A DNA stretch of 64,000 bases from contig NZ_CP049156.1 in assembly GCF_011493005.1 (NCBI RefSeq), positions 62,001-126,000 of the forward strand, in the 5' to 3' direction. The position numbers were made by a program, and so were the translations under genes. This document shows, piece by piece, positions 8,021-19,322 of the stretch (positions are counted from its first letter, which is position 1; every line of letters starts with the position of its first letter). This DNA is from Caballeronia sp. SBC1. GTDB lineage: Bacteria > Pseudomonadota > Gammaproteobacteria > Burkholderiales > Burkholderiaceae. The notes beneath the pieces are model-generated. The model saw only the letters and a list, made by a program, of their open reading frames with translations, was not told the DNA's origin and did no database searches.

Positions 8021-9178
8021 TTAGCCTTTCATCAGCCGCTTTTGTCGTGACACGCTCATGATGAGCCCGACCGCGACACCGAGCGTTGTCAGCGCGGTTC
8101 CACCATAACTCATGAATGGCAACGGCACGCCGACCACCGGCAAGATCCCGCTCACCATCCCGATATTCACGAACGCGTAAGTAAAGAACGCCATGGTCAG
8201 CGATCCGGCCAGGAGGCGTCCGAACAGCGTCGCCCCGTTCGCCGCGATAAACAACCCTCGCGCGATCAACGCCATATAGAGGAATAGCAGCACAAGGCCG
8301 CCCGCGAGCCCAAACTCCTCCGAAAACACCGCGAAAATGAAGTCGGTATGTTTTTCAGGGATGAACTCCAGATGAGACTGAGTACCCTTTAGCCAGCCTT
8401 TTCCGAAGGTCCCGCCCGAGCCGATCGCAATGACGGCCTGAATGGTGTGAAAGCCTTTGCCGAGCGGATCGGAGGTTGGATCCAGAAGCGTACAAATACG
8501 GTGCTTCTGGTAATCGTGCATCAGCGGCCAGTTCACTTCCGGTTGGCAAATGCGCTCCTGGAATATGCCGATACTCGCGACCACCAGCACGGCAGCCACG
8601 AGCACTGGCACGATCAGCTTGAAGCTCAAACCCGCGAAATAGATCACGAAGAGGCCCGCTGCAAACACCAGCACGGCGGTGCCCAGATCTGGCTGCTTGG
8701 CGATTATCGCAACCGGCAGGATCAGGATCAGGAAGCCGACGATGTAATCCCACCACCGGATGCCGCCCTCACGCCGCTGGAAATACCACGCGAGCATGAG
8801 CGGCATCGCGATCTTCATGATCTCCGAGGGCTGGATCACCACGCCCACGTTCAGCCAGCGTTTCGCGCCCTTGCGCGTCAGCCCGAACGTGGCGACCGCG
8901 ATCAGCAGCGCCATCCCGATGGTATATAGCGGTACAGCGAAACGCATCAGCGTGGGCGGTGGCACGTTGGCGAGAATCCACATCAGCACGAACGTGAGCA
9001 TGATGTTGCGCAACTGGTCTTCCACGCGGCCAGGGACGTCGAGACTCGCGCTGTACAGCGTCACGATGCCCACGCACAGCAGCAGGAACACAATCAGCGC
9101 GAGCGGTTTATCGAAACCCGCGAACATGCGCTTCGTGCGGTCGAGCCAGACGCGCTTATCGAATTGCAGCGCTTCCAT
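8021..9178 (-). CDS. rodA: RodA, SEDS-family peptidoglycan glycosyltransferase
   Basis: A 385-residue polytopic membrane protein with about ten hydrophobic segments. It has the SEDS signatures KGAKRWLNVG, QPSEIMKIAMPLML, KQPDLGTAVLV and the C-terminal LPFMSYGGTALTTLG. RodA polymerises glycan strands for side-wall growth together with PBP2, encoded just upstream with a 12-bp gap. It is the last gene of mreB-mreC-mreD-mrdA-rodA. Length and motifs are ordinary for the family. Confidence 0.96.
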   Translation of the reverse strand: MEALQFDKRVWLDRTKRMFAGFDKPLALIVFLLLCVGIVTLYSASLDVPGRVEDQLRNIMLTFVLMWILANVPPPTLMRFAVPLYTIGMALLIAVATFGLTRKGAKRWLNVGVVIQPSEIMKIAMPLMLAWYFQRREGGIRWWDYIVGFLILILPVAIIAKQPDLGTAVLVFAAGLFVIYFAGLSFKLIVPVLVAAVLVVASIGIFQERICQPEVNWPLMHDYQKHRICTLLDPTSDPLGKGFHTIQAVIAIGSGGTFGKGWLKGTQSHLEFIPEKHTDFIFAVFSEEFGLAGGLVLLFLYMALIARGLFIAANGATLFGRLLAGSLTMAFFTYAFVNIGMVSGILPVVGVPLPFMSYGGTALTTLGVAVGLIMSVSRQKRLMKG

Positions 9179-9190
9179 GGATATTCTCCT

Positions 9191-11635
9191 TTACTCGTCG
9201 ATGCCACCAGACGGCGTCAACGTCTGGATGGCGCTTTTGCCAGTGTTGCGCTGGATCGCGGCGGTCGGCGCCGGTTCTTTCGGCGGTGATGGCGGCGTTG
9301 GCGCGGCAGGCCCCTTGCGGACCTCTGCGATACGAGTTGTTTCCTTCCCGTTAGCCGCAACTGGCGCTTTCGATCCCGCTGCCGGGTGTGCAGTTTCCCG
9401 GGCTTCCGTAGCGATAGGCGCGACCGGCACGCGCGGCGCTTCCAGCGCGCGCAGCATGCTCGGCACGACAGGAACGGCCGACGCAGCCGGCGCGCTCGAC
9501 GCTGCTTCGGCTCCGCTGCTTGCAGACGCAGCCGAATCAGACGCCCCGGATGCTCCGGATGCAGCCGCTCCCGCACTCGCCGCCGCTGAATCGGACGCCG
9601 CTTGTGGCTTGAATGCTGGCGAAACACCCGTCACCGAAGCGGGCAGCGCCGCGTCCACCGGGGTTTGCGCGCCCCCGATCACCGGTGCGCCCGCATCTTC
9701 CGTCGCTGATGCTGCTGCTGCCACGGCCGCCGCTTCCGCACCGGGTTTCAATCGGTCGACGAGATAATAATCGAGCACTTTTCGCGCGATCGGGCCCGCG
9801 GACTCCGCACCCCAGCCGCCGTTTTCCACGATCAGCGCAACCGCGATAGTCGGATGATCCGCTGGTGCGAACGCGATAAACAACGCGTGATCGCGCAAAT
9901 GTTCCGCTATCGCGCCGTGCGAATAATTGGCGCCTTGCAGCGAATAAACCTGCGCTGTTCCGGTTTTACCGGCGGCTTGATACGGTGCGCCGCGGAAGAT
10001 CTTGGCGCCGGTACCGGTGGTCACGACGCCTACCATCGCTCGCTTGACGAAGTCGATATCGGCTTGCTTGACCGCGATCTTGTCGCTCGGATCACGCACT
10101 GTGACGCGTACCGCCTTGCTGATCGGATTCTCGACTTCCTTGACCAGATGCGGTTTCATGACCACGCCGTTGTTCGCGAGCGTCGCTGTGGCATGGGCAA
10201 GTTGCAGGATGGTGAACGAGTTATAACCCTGCCCGATACCCAGGCTGATCGTCTCGCCTTCATACCAGCGCTGCTGTTCCGGCTTGCGATACGCCTTCTT
10301 TTTCCATTCCGTCGACGGAAGGATGCCGCGCGCTTCGCCGTTGATGTCAATACCCGTGATCTGTCCGAATCCCCATGGCTTCATGAAGCCGGCCATCGCG
10401 TTCACGCCGAGATCGTGCGCCAGCATGTAGAAATAGGTGTCGTTGGAAACCACGATCGCGCGGTTCATGTCGACCCAGCCCTGGCCCGCGCGAACGTCGT
10501 TGCGGAAGGTGTGACCGCCGAATGTGTACGAACCCGGGTCCTGGAATCCCCAGCTGGTGGTGCGTTTATGCAGCGTCAACGCGGCAAGCGCCATGAACGG
10601 CTTGTAGGTGGAGCCGGGCGGATAGGTGCCGTGCAGCGGGCGGTTCAGCAGCGGGTGATCGGGCGAATTGTTGAGCGAATCCCAGGTCTGCTGGTCGATG
10701 CCATCGACGAACGAATTCGGGTCGAAACTGGGCGCGGATACGAACGCGAGCACATCGCCCGTCGCCGGCTCGATAGCGACCAGCGCACCGCGCTTGCCCG
10801 CGAATGCCTGCTCGGCGACCTGCTGCAAACCGATATCCAGCGACAACACCAGGTTGTTCCCCGGCGTAGCCTGCGTGCGCGACAGCGTGCGCACCGGCCG
10901 GCCGCCCGCGGTGACTTCCACTTCCTCGAAGCCGGTCAGGCCATGCAGCTCGGTTTCGTAGCTCTGTTCCACACCAATCTTGCCGATGTAGTCCGTGCCC
11001 TTGTAGTTGTTCGCGTCCAGACGGGGATCGTAGTGATCGGTGTCGGCGTCGTTCTGGTCGCTCGCTTCGTCGATACGTTCCTGATCGCGCTGCGAAATCC
11101 GCCCGATATAGCCGATAACATGAGCCGCGGTGGGTCCGAGCGGATATTGCCGGAACAGCCGCGCGCGCACTTCCACGCCCGGAAAGCGGAACTTCTGGGC
11201 GGTGAAACGGGCGACTTCTTCGTCGGTTAAGCGGGTGCGGATTGGCAGGCTCTCGAAATTCTTCGAGTCCTCCAGCAGCTTTTTGAAACGCCGCCGGTCG
11301 CGCTGATCGACAGGAATCACCGTCGCAATGCGGTCGATTTCATCGTCGAGCGTGGTGTTGATCTTCGACGGCGTGATTTCCAGCGTGTAAGCGGAATAAT
11401 TCTTTGCCAGCACCACGCCGTTGCGGTCGGTGATGATGCCGCGGTTCGGCACAATAGGCGCGACCGAAATGCGGTTTTCATCGGCCTGCAGCGAGTATTT
11501 GCTGAAATGCCAGACCTGCAGATACAGGAAGCGCACACCGATCAGCCCGAAACAGACGAACACGAACAGGCCGGCGGCAGCCACACGCAGGCGAAACTTC
11601 GACAACTGTTGTTCGGCGTTCTGAAATTCGGTCAT
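9191..11635 (-). CDS. mrdA: MrdA, penicillin-binding protein 2 with long Ala/Pro/Ser-rich tail
   Basis: An 814-residue class B PBP, the transpeptidase of the rod elongation complex. It has an N-terminal membrane anchor (about 18-40), then the pedestal/dimerisation region, then the transpeptidase domain with the active-site serine in GSTYKPFM, an SND motif in VVSNDTYFY and KTGTAQ. The family is usually 620-660 residues. Here some 180 residues follow the catalytic domain, low-complexity Ala/Ser/Pro/Gly sequence ending in TLTPSGGIDE. Such tails are common in Burkholderia PBP2. It lies between mreD (111-bp gap) and rodA. Confidence 0.95.
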   Translation of the reverse strand: MTEFQNAEQQLSKFRLRVAAAGLFVFVCFGLIGVRFLYLQVWHFSKYSLQADENRISVAPIVPNRGIITDRNGVVLAKNYSAYTLEITPSKINTTLDDEIDRIATVIPVDQRDRRRFKKLLEDSKNFESLPIRTRLTDEEVARFTAQKFRFPGVEVRARLFRQYPLGPTAAHVIGYIGRISQRDQERIDEASDQNDADTDHYDPRLDANNYKGTDYIGKIGVEQSYETELHGLTGFEEVEVTAGGRPVRTLSRTQATPGNNLVLSLDIGLQQVAEQAFAGKRGALVAIEPATGDVLAFVSAPSFDPNSFVDGIDQQTWDSLNNSPDHPLLNRPLHGTYPPGSTYKPFMALAALTLHKRTTSWGFQDPGSYTFGGHTFRNDVRAGQGWVDMNRAIVVSNDTYFYMLAHDLGVNAMAGFMKPWGFGQITGIDINGEARGILPSTEWKKKAYRKPEQQRWYEGETISLGIGQGYNSFTILQLAHATATLANNGVVMKPHLVKEVENPISKAVRVTVRDPSDKIAVKQADIDFVKRAMVGVVTTGTGAKIFRGAPYQAAGKTGTAQVYSLQGANYSHGAIAEHLRDHALFIAFAPADHPTIAVALIVENGGWGAESAGPIARKVLDYYLVDRLKPGAEAAAVAAAASATEDAGAPVIGGAQTPVDAALPASVTGVSPAFKPQAASDSAAASAGAAASGASGASDSAASASSGAEAASSAPAASAVPVVPSMLRALEAPRVPVAPIATEARETAHPAAGSKAPVAANGKETTRIAEVRKGPAAPTPPSPPKEPAPTAAIQRNTGKSAIQTLTPSGGIDE

Positions 11636-11746
11636 GCAATGTTCGCGGGGCCCGCGTGTGTGGCGTATGTGGCGCGTACGGCGTTTGAGGCGTGCAGCGG
11701 TTGCAGCAGGCGCTTAGTCAACTGATCCGTCAACTCGTTAGTCAAC

Positions 11747-12259
11747 TCAGATTGGCCGGGTGTCGTCGGGATCGGTGGCGCGGCGCTGCGGAATCAGCAG
11801 CAGGAAACTTGCGAGCGGCCACAAAATAGCCTCCACGAACCCGTCGATCAGATAACCCCAGCCGGGAAATGCCGCACCCGTCAGTAGGCGAATCACGAAC
11901 GGCACAATTTGCGCGCCGATCAGCAACGGCGCCACCACGAACGTTTGCACGGGCAGTGACATCCACAATACGCGCCTGTGAATCGTGATGGCGCCGTACG
12001 ACAACAGCGTATACGCAAGCGCGTGCTCACCAAGCAGGCTGGCATTGTGAACGTCCATGAGCATGCCGAGCATGAACGCGATACCCATGCCTACGCGACG
12101 CGGCTGGTGAACGTTCCAGAACAGCAGCACGACCGCGACGAAATCCGGGATGCCGAAAGTCCGGCCCCACGGCATCAGGTTCAGCAGGAACGCGGCGGCC
12201 AGACTAAACGTGATGAAATACGGATTGACCGGCTGCAGGATGTATTGCGGGCGGCTCAT
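11747..12259 (-). CDS. mreD: MreD, rod-shape membrane protein
   Basis: A 170-residue hydrophobic protein with five or six predicted helices and the motif LNLMPWG in the first third. MreD links MreC to the elongation machinery in the inner membrane. Its ATG overlaps the mreC stop by four bases, so the two are translationally coupled. Family length is 160-170. Confidence 0.9.
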   Translation of the reverse strand: MSRPQYILQPVNPYFITFSLAAAFLLNLMPWGRTFGIPDFVAVVLLFWNVHQPRRVGMGIAFMLGMLMDVHNASLLGEHALAYTLLSYGAITIHRRVLWMSLPVQTFVVAPLLIGAQIVPFVIRLLTGAAFPGWGYLIDGFVEAILWPLASFLLLIPQRRATDPDDTRPI

Positions 12260-13356
12260 GGCGTGGCTCCGGGCGCGGGCTTGCGGGCAGCTTCAGCTTT
12301 CCTGGCGTGCTCGGATTTTTCGGCTTTCTTCACGGCTGCGGGCTCGGTTTTCTTCGCGGCCACGGGTGGTTCCGGTTTTTTTGCGGCCGGCGTACTCGCC
12401 GCAGCCGCAGGGGCGGCCGCGCTGGCGCTTTTCGCCGGCGCTGCCTTGCCCTTTTTACCCTTATTGTCCTTCGCTTCCTTGGCTGCGGCCGCTGCCTCGA
12501 CTTCTTCAGGATTCGGCGGCTGGTTGACCTCGTAATGCAGCACAAGCAACTGGCGCGCGCCGCGCACCGGTGCGACTGGCAAGCAGACTACGCGAGCGAA
12601 CGCGGTATCCGCTTGCTTATCGACGCGCACCACTTTCGCCACGGGCAATCCCGGCGGATAAATGCCATCCAGACCGCTGGTCACAAGTTCGTCGCCAGTT
12701 TGCACGTCGGCGCTGATGGGGACGAAACGCAAGTCGAGCGTGTCGCCCTTCGGCGTGCCGTAGATCACGCTGCGCAATCCGGTCCGTACGATCTGCACGG
12801 GCACGGCCTCGTCTTTGTCGGAGAGCAGCGTGACTTCCGATTGCAGCGGGAACACACGCGTGACCTGCCCGATGACGCCGTCTTCGTTCACCACGGGCGC
12901 GCCGTTTTGGATGCCTTGCTGCGCACCCTTGCCGATCACGACTTTCTGTGTGAAAGGATCGCGAGTGTCGTACTGCACTTCGACCGGCGTGGTTTGCATG
13001 CTGGCGCGCGAGCCGAGCTGGAGCAGCGCGCGAAGATGCGCGTTCTCTGCGGTGAGCTGGGTCGCGTCGGCTGCTTTCACCGACAACTCAAGGTTCTTTT
13101 CTTTCAGCTTGGTGTTTTCGTTGCGCAGGGTTGCGCTGGTGACGGCCAGATCGGCCGCACCCATGAAAATATCGCGCGGTACGAGCGCAGCGCGCTGCAG
13201 CGGATACAAACCTGCGCCCAGCACGCCGCGCACAATCTCGAGCGTGTTGAAGCGAGCGTCGGAGATCAGCAGGGCGAGGGCAAGCACCACGAAGAAGATC
13301 AATCGCGCGAGAGCGGATGGACCTTGCTTAAAAAGTGGCGGCGGACTGTATTCCAT
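12256..13356 (-). CDS. mreC: MreC, rod-shape periplasmic scaffold
   Basis: A 366-residue protein with one N-terminal membrane helix (about 17-35), a coiled coil (about 65-110, containing LRNENTKLKEKNLELS) and two beta-barrel subdomains with VIGQVTRVFPLQSEVTLLSD and GDELVTSGLDGIYPPGLPVA. The last ~75 residues are Lys/Ala/Pro-rich low complexity (KKGKAAPAKSASAAAP and similar), beyond the core of ~280 residues. MreC assembles the MreD/RodA/PBP2 complex. A 199-bp gap separates it from mreB; the rest of the operon is tightly packed. Confidence 0.95.
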   Translation of the reverse strand: MEYSPPPLFKQGPSALARLIFFVVLALALLISDARFNTLEIVRGVLGAGLYPLQRAALVPRDIFMGAADLAVTSATLRNENTKLKEKNLELSVKAADATQLTAENAHLRALLQLGSRASMQTTPVEVQYDTRDPFTQKVVIGKGAQQGIQNGAPVVNEDGVIGQVTRVFPLQSEVTLLSDKDEAVPVQIVRTGLRSVIYGTPKGDTLDLRFVPISADVQTGDELVTSGLDGIYPPGLPVAKVVRVDKQADTAFARVVCLPVAPVRGARQLLVLHYEVNQPPNPEEVEAAAAAKEAKDNKGKKGKAAPAKSASAAAPAAAASTPAAKKPEPPVAAKKTEPAAVKKAEKSEHARKAEAARKPAPGATP

Positions 13357-13555
13357 GGTCGGCGCCGAGGGCGTGATCGGTTGGTTCGATGCTGCGGGTC
13401 CGCGTGGGGGCGCGGCCCTGCCCAGCGCAGTTCGCCGCGGTCCGGACTAAGCCAGACCGCGTGAACCATTGCGCAAGTCGCATACTTCGCGCACGTCGCC
13501 GTTGTTGCCTAGAGCGAGTGCGTGCTGTTGGCGCCTTAATAAAAGGCGTCAAGGC

Positions 13556-14599
<1,044 letters not shown>

Positions 14600-14980
14600 T
14601 CAAAATCCTGTCTCGCTGGGAGCCGTGCCTCGCTTCGAGCGCCAAAGGACGGCAGCGGAAAAAAATGACAGCCTGCAGCGGGACCCATTTTTGGCCACGC
14701 AAATTGCAAGACTGCGGAGAAATCTACCGGAGGATGCAAGCGAACCAGGCACGCACTTTTCTTAAAAAATATGTAACTAAGAACAGGCTGCTGGTAAGTC
14801 GATCCGGATTTGGGTCGAACGCGTAATGATACCTTATAATTTTGGGGTGTTCGAAGGAAAAGGACGGTACATTTTGCCACCGTCAAGCCTGCTTTTTAGG
14901 GCTCCTTTATCTCGAATTGCAGCTCGAATTGCAGTCGCGCTGTTTGTCAGCGTGTAAGTCGAAAAAAAACCGGTGATCGA
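14600..14980. promoter_or_regulatory. Divergent mreB/gatC intergenic region
   Basis: 381 bp of relatively AT-rich sequence without a convincing gene. It must contain the promoters of mreB (minus) and gatC (plus). A TATAAT at 14835-14840 with TTGGGT at 14810-14815 (19-bp spacer) is a weak candidate for gatC. I see no clear operator or riboswitch. Confidence 0.4.
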
Positions 14981-15280
14981 ATGTCTCTGACCCTGACCGA
15001 TGTAAAACGCATTGCGCACCTCGCGCGGCTCGAATTGCCTGAGCACGAGGCCGAACCCACGCTTGCGCGACTGAACGACTTCTTCGGTCTCGTCGAGCAA
15101 ATGCAGGCCGTGGATACCACGGGTATCGAACCGCTTGCTCATCCGATCGAACAGATCGAGAAAGCCGAGCTGCGTTTGCGAAACGATGCTGTTACAGAGC
15201 ATGTAAACCGCGAAGAGTTCCAACGACCTGCGCCTGCCGTGCGCGACGGACTGTATCTTGTGCCGAAGGTGATCGAATAA
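14981..15280 (+). CDS. gatC: GatC, Asp-tRNA(Asn)/Glu-tRNA(Gln) amidotransferase subunit C
   Basis: A 99-residue protein of the usual length. It carries [16 protein letters not shown] at the N-terminus and, at the end, the conserved [34 protein letters not shown] segment. GatC wraps around GatA and stabilises the GatCAB complex that amidates mischarged tRNA. It is first in gatC-gatA-gatB, 115 bp before gatA. The start context lacks a strong Shine-Dalgarno. Confidence 0.95.
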   Translation: MSLTLTDVKRIAHLARLELPEHEAEPTLARLNDFFGLVEQMQAVDTTGIEPLAHPIEQIEKAELRLRNDAVTEHVNREEFQRPAPAVRDGLYLVPKVIE

Positions 15281-15395
15281 GTGTGGTGCTTTGAGACGGC
15301 GCCTCTGAGGCAATGTATTTGAGGCGACGCAATATACGCACGAAAACAAAAAGGCGCGCGGTACCCCATACCTGGCGCCCATCAGGAAGAACGCA

Positions 15396-16889
15396 ATGCA
15401 TCAAAAAAGCTTGACCGAACTGCGCGCGGCACTTGATGCCAAGACCCTCTCCGCCGTCGAACTCGCGCAGCTCTTTTTGCAGCGCATCGACGCAGCCAAG
15501 GATCTCAACGCCTTCATCAGTGTTGACCATGAACTCACGCTCGACCAGGCGAAAGCAGCGGATGCGCTGATCGCCAAGGGCGAAGCAGGCGTGTTGACCG
15601 GCCTGCCGATCGCGCATAAAGACGTGTTTGTCACGCGCGGCTGGACCTCCACGGCCGGCTCGAAAATGCTTGCCAACTACGCGAGCCCGTTCGACGCCAC
15701 CGTTGTCGAGCGCCTCAAGAACGCAGGCGTGGTGACGCTCGGCAAGACCAATATGGACGAATTCGCGATGGGTTCGTCCAACGAGAATTCGTATTTCGGC
15801 CCGGTCAAGAACCCTTGGGATCTGAAAGCCGTGCCGGGTGGATCGTCGGGCGGCTCGGCTGCCGCAGTGGCCGCACGTCTCGCGCCCGCTGCCACCGGCA
15901 CGGATACCGGCGGCTCGATTCGTCAGCCCGCGTCGTTCACCGGCATTACCGGAATCAAACCAACGTACGGCCGCGTTTCGCGTTACGGCATGATCGCGTT
16001 TGCATCGTCGCTCGATCAGGGCGGACCCATGGCTCGCAGCGCCGCGGATTGCGCACTGTTGCTCAACGCCATTGCGTCGTTCGATCCGCGCGACTCGACC
16101 AGCCTCCAGCGCGCGGACGAAGATTACACGCGCTATATCGGCCAACAATGGTCCGGCACGGACGTCGCCAAACCGCTCGCGGGCTTGCGCATTGGCTTGC
16201 CGAAGGAGTTTTTCGGCGAGGGTTTGAGCGCCGAAGTGCGCAGCGCTATCGATACCGCCTTGAAGCAATACGAAGCGCTCGGCGCAACGTTGGTCGAGGT
16301 ATCGCTGCCGAAGACGGAGTTGTCGATTCCCGTGTACTACATCATCGCGCCGGCTGAAGCTTCGTCGAACCTGTCGCGTTTCGATGGCGTGCGCTACGGG
16401 CATCGCGCGGCTGAGTACACCGATCTTCTCGATATGTACAAGAAGTCGCGTGCCGAAGGTTTCGGGCCGGAAGTGAAGCGCCGGATATTGGTGGGCGCGT
16501 ACGTGCTGTCGCACGGTTATTACGATGCGTATTACCTCCAGGCGCAGAAAATCCGCCGCATCATCGCGCAGGATTTCCAGGAAGCGTTCAACCACTGCGA
16601 TGTGATCATGGGACCGGTCGCGCCATCGGTGGCATGGAATCTCGGCGAAAAAACCGATGACCCTGTCCAGATGTATCTCGCCGATATCTATACGTTGTCG
16701 ATCAGCCTCGCCGGTTTGCCGGGCATGAGCGTGCCGTGCGGTTTTGGCGCTGCCGGCAGCGCGCATTCCACGCGGCCGGTCGGCTTGCAGATCATTGGCA
16801 ACTATTTCAACGAAGCCCGGTTGCTCCAGGTCGCCGACGCGTTTCAGCGCGCGACAGAATGGCACAAGCAATCACCGGCAGGAGTATGA
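15396..16889 (+). CDS. gatA: GatA, amidotransferase amidase subunit
   Basis: A 497-residue amidase-signature protein that releases ammonia from glutamine for tRNA amidation. The Ser-cisSer-Lys triad is visible: Lys in PIAHKDVF, cis-Ser in [12 protein letters not shown] and the nucleophile region [17 protein letters not shown]. The start ATG at 15396 has an AGGAAG ribosome-binding site. Its stop (TGA at 16887-16889) overlaps an ATG at 16886 and sits three bases before the preferred gatB start, so gatA and gatB are coupled. Confidence 0.97.
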   Translation: MHQKSLTELRAALDAKTLSAVELAQLFLQRIDAAKDLNAFISVDHELTLDQAKAADALIAKGEAGVLTGLPIAHKDVFVTRGWTSTAGSKMLANYASPFDATVVERLKNAGVVTLGKTNMDEFAMGSSNENSYFGPVKNPWDLKAVPGGSSGGSAAAVAARLAPAATGTDTGGSIRQPASFTGITGIKPTYGRVSRYGMIAFASSLDQGGPMARSAADCALLLNAIASFDPRDSTSLQRADEDYTRYIGQQWSGTDVAKPLAGLRIGLPKEFFGEGLSAEVRSAIDTALKQYEALGATLVEVSLPKTELSIPVYYIIAPAEASSNLSRFDGVRYGHRAAEYTDLLDMYKKSRAEGFGPEVKRRILVGAYVLSHGYYDAYYLQAQKIRRIIAQDFQEAFNHCDVIMGPVAPSVAWNLGEKTDDPVQMYLADIYTLSISLAGLPGMSVPCGFGAAGSAHSTRPVGLQIIGNYFNEARLLQVADAFQRATEWHKQSPAGV

Positions 16890-16891
16890 GT

Positions 16892-18370
16892 ATGAGTACG
16901 CAATGGGAAGTCGTTATAGGGCTGGAGACGCACGCGCAGTTGTCGACCGTCTCCAAGATTTTTTCGGGTGCGCCCACGCAGTTCGGCGCTGAGCCGAACA
17001 CGCAAGCCTGCCCGGTGGATCTGGCGTTGCCGGGTTCGTTGCCCGTGATGAACCGCGGCGCTGTGGAGCGTGCGATTCGTCTTGGTCTTGCTGTCGGCGC
17101 GACCATTGCGCCGCGCAGCATTTTCGCGCGCAAGAATTATTTCTATCCCGATCTGCCGAAGGGTTATCAGATCAGCCAGTTTGAAATCCCGGTCGTGCAG
17201 GGCGGCAGCGTCACGATCCAGGTTCCGGCCAACGAAAAAAACGGCACAGCCGCTTACGAAAAGACCGTCAACCTGACGCGCGCCCATTTGGAAGAAGACG
17301 CAGGCAAGTCGCTGCACGAAGACTTCGCGGGCATGACGGGTATCGATTTGAATCGCGCGGGCACGCCGCTGCTCGAGATTGTGACGGAACCCGAAATGCG
17401 CAGCGCCGCTGAAGCCGTGGCCTACGCGAAAAGCCTGCACAGTCTCGTGCAATGGCTCGGTATCTGCGACGGCAACATGCAGGAAGGCTCGTTCCGCTGC
17501 GACGCGAACGTCTCCGTGCGTCCGGTCGGGCAAGCTGAATTCGGCACACGCGCCGAGATCAAGAACCTGAACTCGTTCCGTTTCCTTGAAGAAGCCATTC
17601 AGTACGAAGTGCGCCGGCAGATCGAGTTGATCGAAGACGGCGGGACGGTGGTTCAGGAAACGCGTCTTTACGATCCCGACAAGCGCGAAACGCGTTCCAT
17701 GCGCACCAAGGAAGACTCGCACGATTACCGCTATTTCCCCGATCCCGACCTGATGCCTTTAGTCATCGATGAAGCGTGGATCGCGCGGGTTCGCAGCGAA
17801 TTGCCGGAATTGCCCGAGGCCATGCAAACGCGCTTTGTCGAGCAATACGGTTTGACGCCGTATGACGCGGCGGGGCTGACGTCGTCGAAGGATATGTCGG
17901 TGTATTTCGAAAGCGTTGTTGGCGTAGTCGGACCGACGCATGCGAAGCTCGCGGCCAACTGGCTGATGGGCGAAGTATCGTCGCAACTGAATCGCGATTC
18001 GCTGGATATTGCGAACTCGCCGGTTTCTCCCGCGCAACTCGGGCTCGTGATTCAGCGTGTGGCCGACGGCACGATCTCGAACAAGATTGCGAAGGATATT
18101 CTCCAGGCTATCTGGGAAGAGAAAGCCACCGACGACAACGCCGCCGACCGGATTATCGAAGCGAAGGGATTGAAGCAGATCTCGGATACGGGCGCGCTGG
18201 AAGCGATCATCGACGAGGTGATGGCTGCGAATCAGAAGTCCGTCGATGAATATCGTTCGGGCAAGGAGAAAGCGTTCAACGCGCTGATCGGCCAGGCGAT
18301 GAAAGCGACCAAGGGTAAGGCGAATCCGCAGCAGGTCAACGAGCTTTTGAAGAAGAAACTATCCTCTTGA
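16892..18370 (+). CDS. gatB: GatB, amidotransferase tRNA-binding kinase subunit
   Basis: A 492-residue protein. It starts [20 protein letters not shown], contains [13 protein letters not shown] and [20 protein letters not shown] motifs (here [17 protein letters not shown]) and ends with the YqeY-like tail including [20 protein letters not shown]. GatB phosphorylates the mischarged tRNA and binds it. Two ATGs are possible, at 16886 and 16892. I chose 16892 because the GGAG at 16881-16884 is seven bases from it and only one base from the other. A terminator follows. Confidence 0.96.
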   Translation: MSTQWEVVIGLETHAQLSTVSKIFSGAPTQFGAEPNTQACPVDLALPGSLPVMNRGAVERAIRLGLAVGATIAPRSIFARKNYFYPDLPKGYQISQFEIPVVQGGSVTIQVPANEKNGTAAYEKTVNLTRAHLEEDAGKSLHEDFAGMTGIDLNRAGTPLLEIVTEPEMRSAAEAVAYAKSLHSLVQWLGICDGNMQEGSFRCDANVSVRPVGQAEFGTRAEIKNLNSFRFLEEAIQYEVRRQIELIEDGGTVVQETRLYDPDKRETRSMRTKEDSHDYRYFPDPDLMPLVIDEAWIARVRSELPELPEAMQTRFVEQYGLTPYDAAGLTSSKDMSVYFESVVGVVGPTHAKLAANWLMGEVSSQLNRDSLDIANSPVSPAQLGLVIQRVADGTISNKIAKDILQAIWEEKATDDNAADRIIEAKGLKQISDTGALEAIIDEVMAANQKSVDEYRSGKEKAFNALIGQAMKATKGKANPQQVNELLKKKLSS

Positions 18371-18391
18371 GCTGACGGCTGGACTATTCGC

Positions 18392-18431
18392 GGGTTGCTG
18401 CCGGTCTTGTCTGGCAGCAACCCTTTCTTTT
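18392..18431 (+). terminator. Rho-independent terminator after gatB
   Basis: Inverted repeat GGGTTGCTGCC (18392-18402) and GGCAGCAACCC (18413-18423), a perfect 11-bp stem followed by TTTCTTTT. Confidence 0.88.
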
Positions 18432-18461
18432 ATCAACCGGGATCAACTGAGAACCGCACGC

Positions 18462-19298
18462 GTGGCTAAAAAACCTGAGCTGGACGATTATCGCGTGCCT
18501 TATTTCGACGGGAAGAAGATCAAGCCGTTTGATCTGGAGTCTATCGATACCGCGTCGAAGCCGTTTTCGTCCGGCGAGAAAGACGCGGATCGCGAGCGTC
18601 TAAGCGAGTTAAGCAACGCACTCGACGGATTGCAGGAGAAGCTGCACGCACAACGCGCGCATCGCATTCTGCTGATTCTTCAAGGCATGGATACGAGCGG
18701 CAAGGACGGCACAGTTCGCGGCGTCTTTCACGAAGTCGATCCGCTCGGTTTGCGTGTCGTGCCGTTCAAGGCGCCTTCCGAAGCCGAAGCCGCCCACGAT
18801 TTTCTCTGGCGCGTTCATTCGCAGGTTCCGGCCGCTGGCGAGTTCGCCATTTTTAATCGCAGCCAATATGAAGACGTGCTGGTGCCGCGCGTGCTGAAAC
18901 AGATCGATCAGGATGGGTGGGAACGTCGTTATCGACAGATTCGCGACTTCGAAGCGATGCTTGCCGAAAACGGCACGACGATCGTGAAGTGCTTTTTGCA
19001 TATATCGAAGGATGAGCAGAAGGTGCGTTTGCAGGCGCGTATCGACAATCCCGAGAAGCACTGGAAGTTTGATCCGTCGGACCTCGATGCCCGCAAACTC
19101 TGGGACGAGTATCGCAAGGCTTATGAAGACGTCCTCGGCGCGACATCGACGGACATTGCGCCTTGGTACGTGATTCCCGCCGATTCGAAGACGCACCGCA
19201 ACGTGATGGTTGGGGAGTTGATGGTGCGCACGCTGCAAGGTTTGAAGCTCGAATATCCGCCGGCGAAAGAGTCGCTGAAAGGGATCAAGGTCGAGTAG
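18462..19298 (+). CDS. ppk2: PPK2-family polyphosphate:nucleotide phosphotransferase
   Basis: A 278-residue kinase of the PPK2 superfamily, which transfers phosphate from polyphosphate to nucleotides. It has the Walker A motif GMDTSGKDGT (about residues 75-84), a Walker B/lid region IFNRSQYEDVLVPR and the basic lid RWERRYRQIR-like segment (DGWERRYRQI), then APWYVIPADSKTHRN, a hallmark of the family. The start is a GTG at 18462. It is single-domain and of normal length for short PPK2s; subclass (AMP, NDP or both) is not assignable by eye. It is followed 24 bp later by exonuclease III. Confidence 0.88.
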   Translation: MAKKPELDDYRVPYFDGKKIKPFDLESIDTASKPFSSGEKDADRERLSELSNALDGLQEKLHAQRAHRILLILQGMDTSGKDGTVRGVFHEVDPLGLRVVPFKAPSEAEAAHDFLWRVHSQVPAAGEFAIFNRSQYEDVLVPRVLKQIDQDGWERRYRQIRDFEAMLAENGTTIVKCFLHISKDEQKVRLQARIDNPEKHWKFDPSDLDARKLWDEYRKAYEDVLGATSTDIAPWYVIPADSKTHRNVMVGELMVRTLQGLKLEYPPAKESLKGIKVE

Positions 19299-19322
19299 TT
19301 CACCAACATACAAGGATGCTTC

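Noticed and set aside
9854..11230. 458-codon open frame antisense to mrdA
   Set aside because: Arg/His-rich shadow without motifs or ribosome-binding site.
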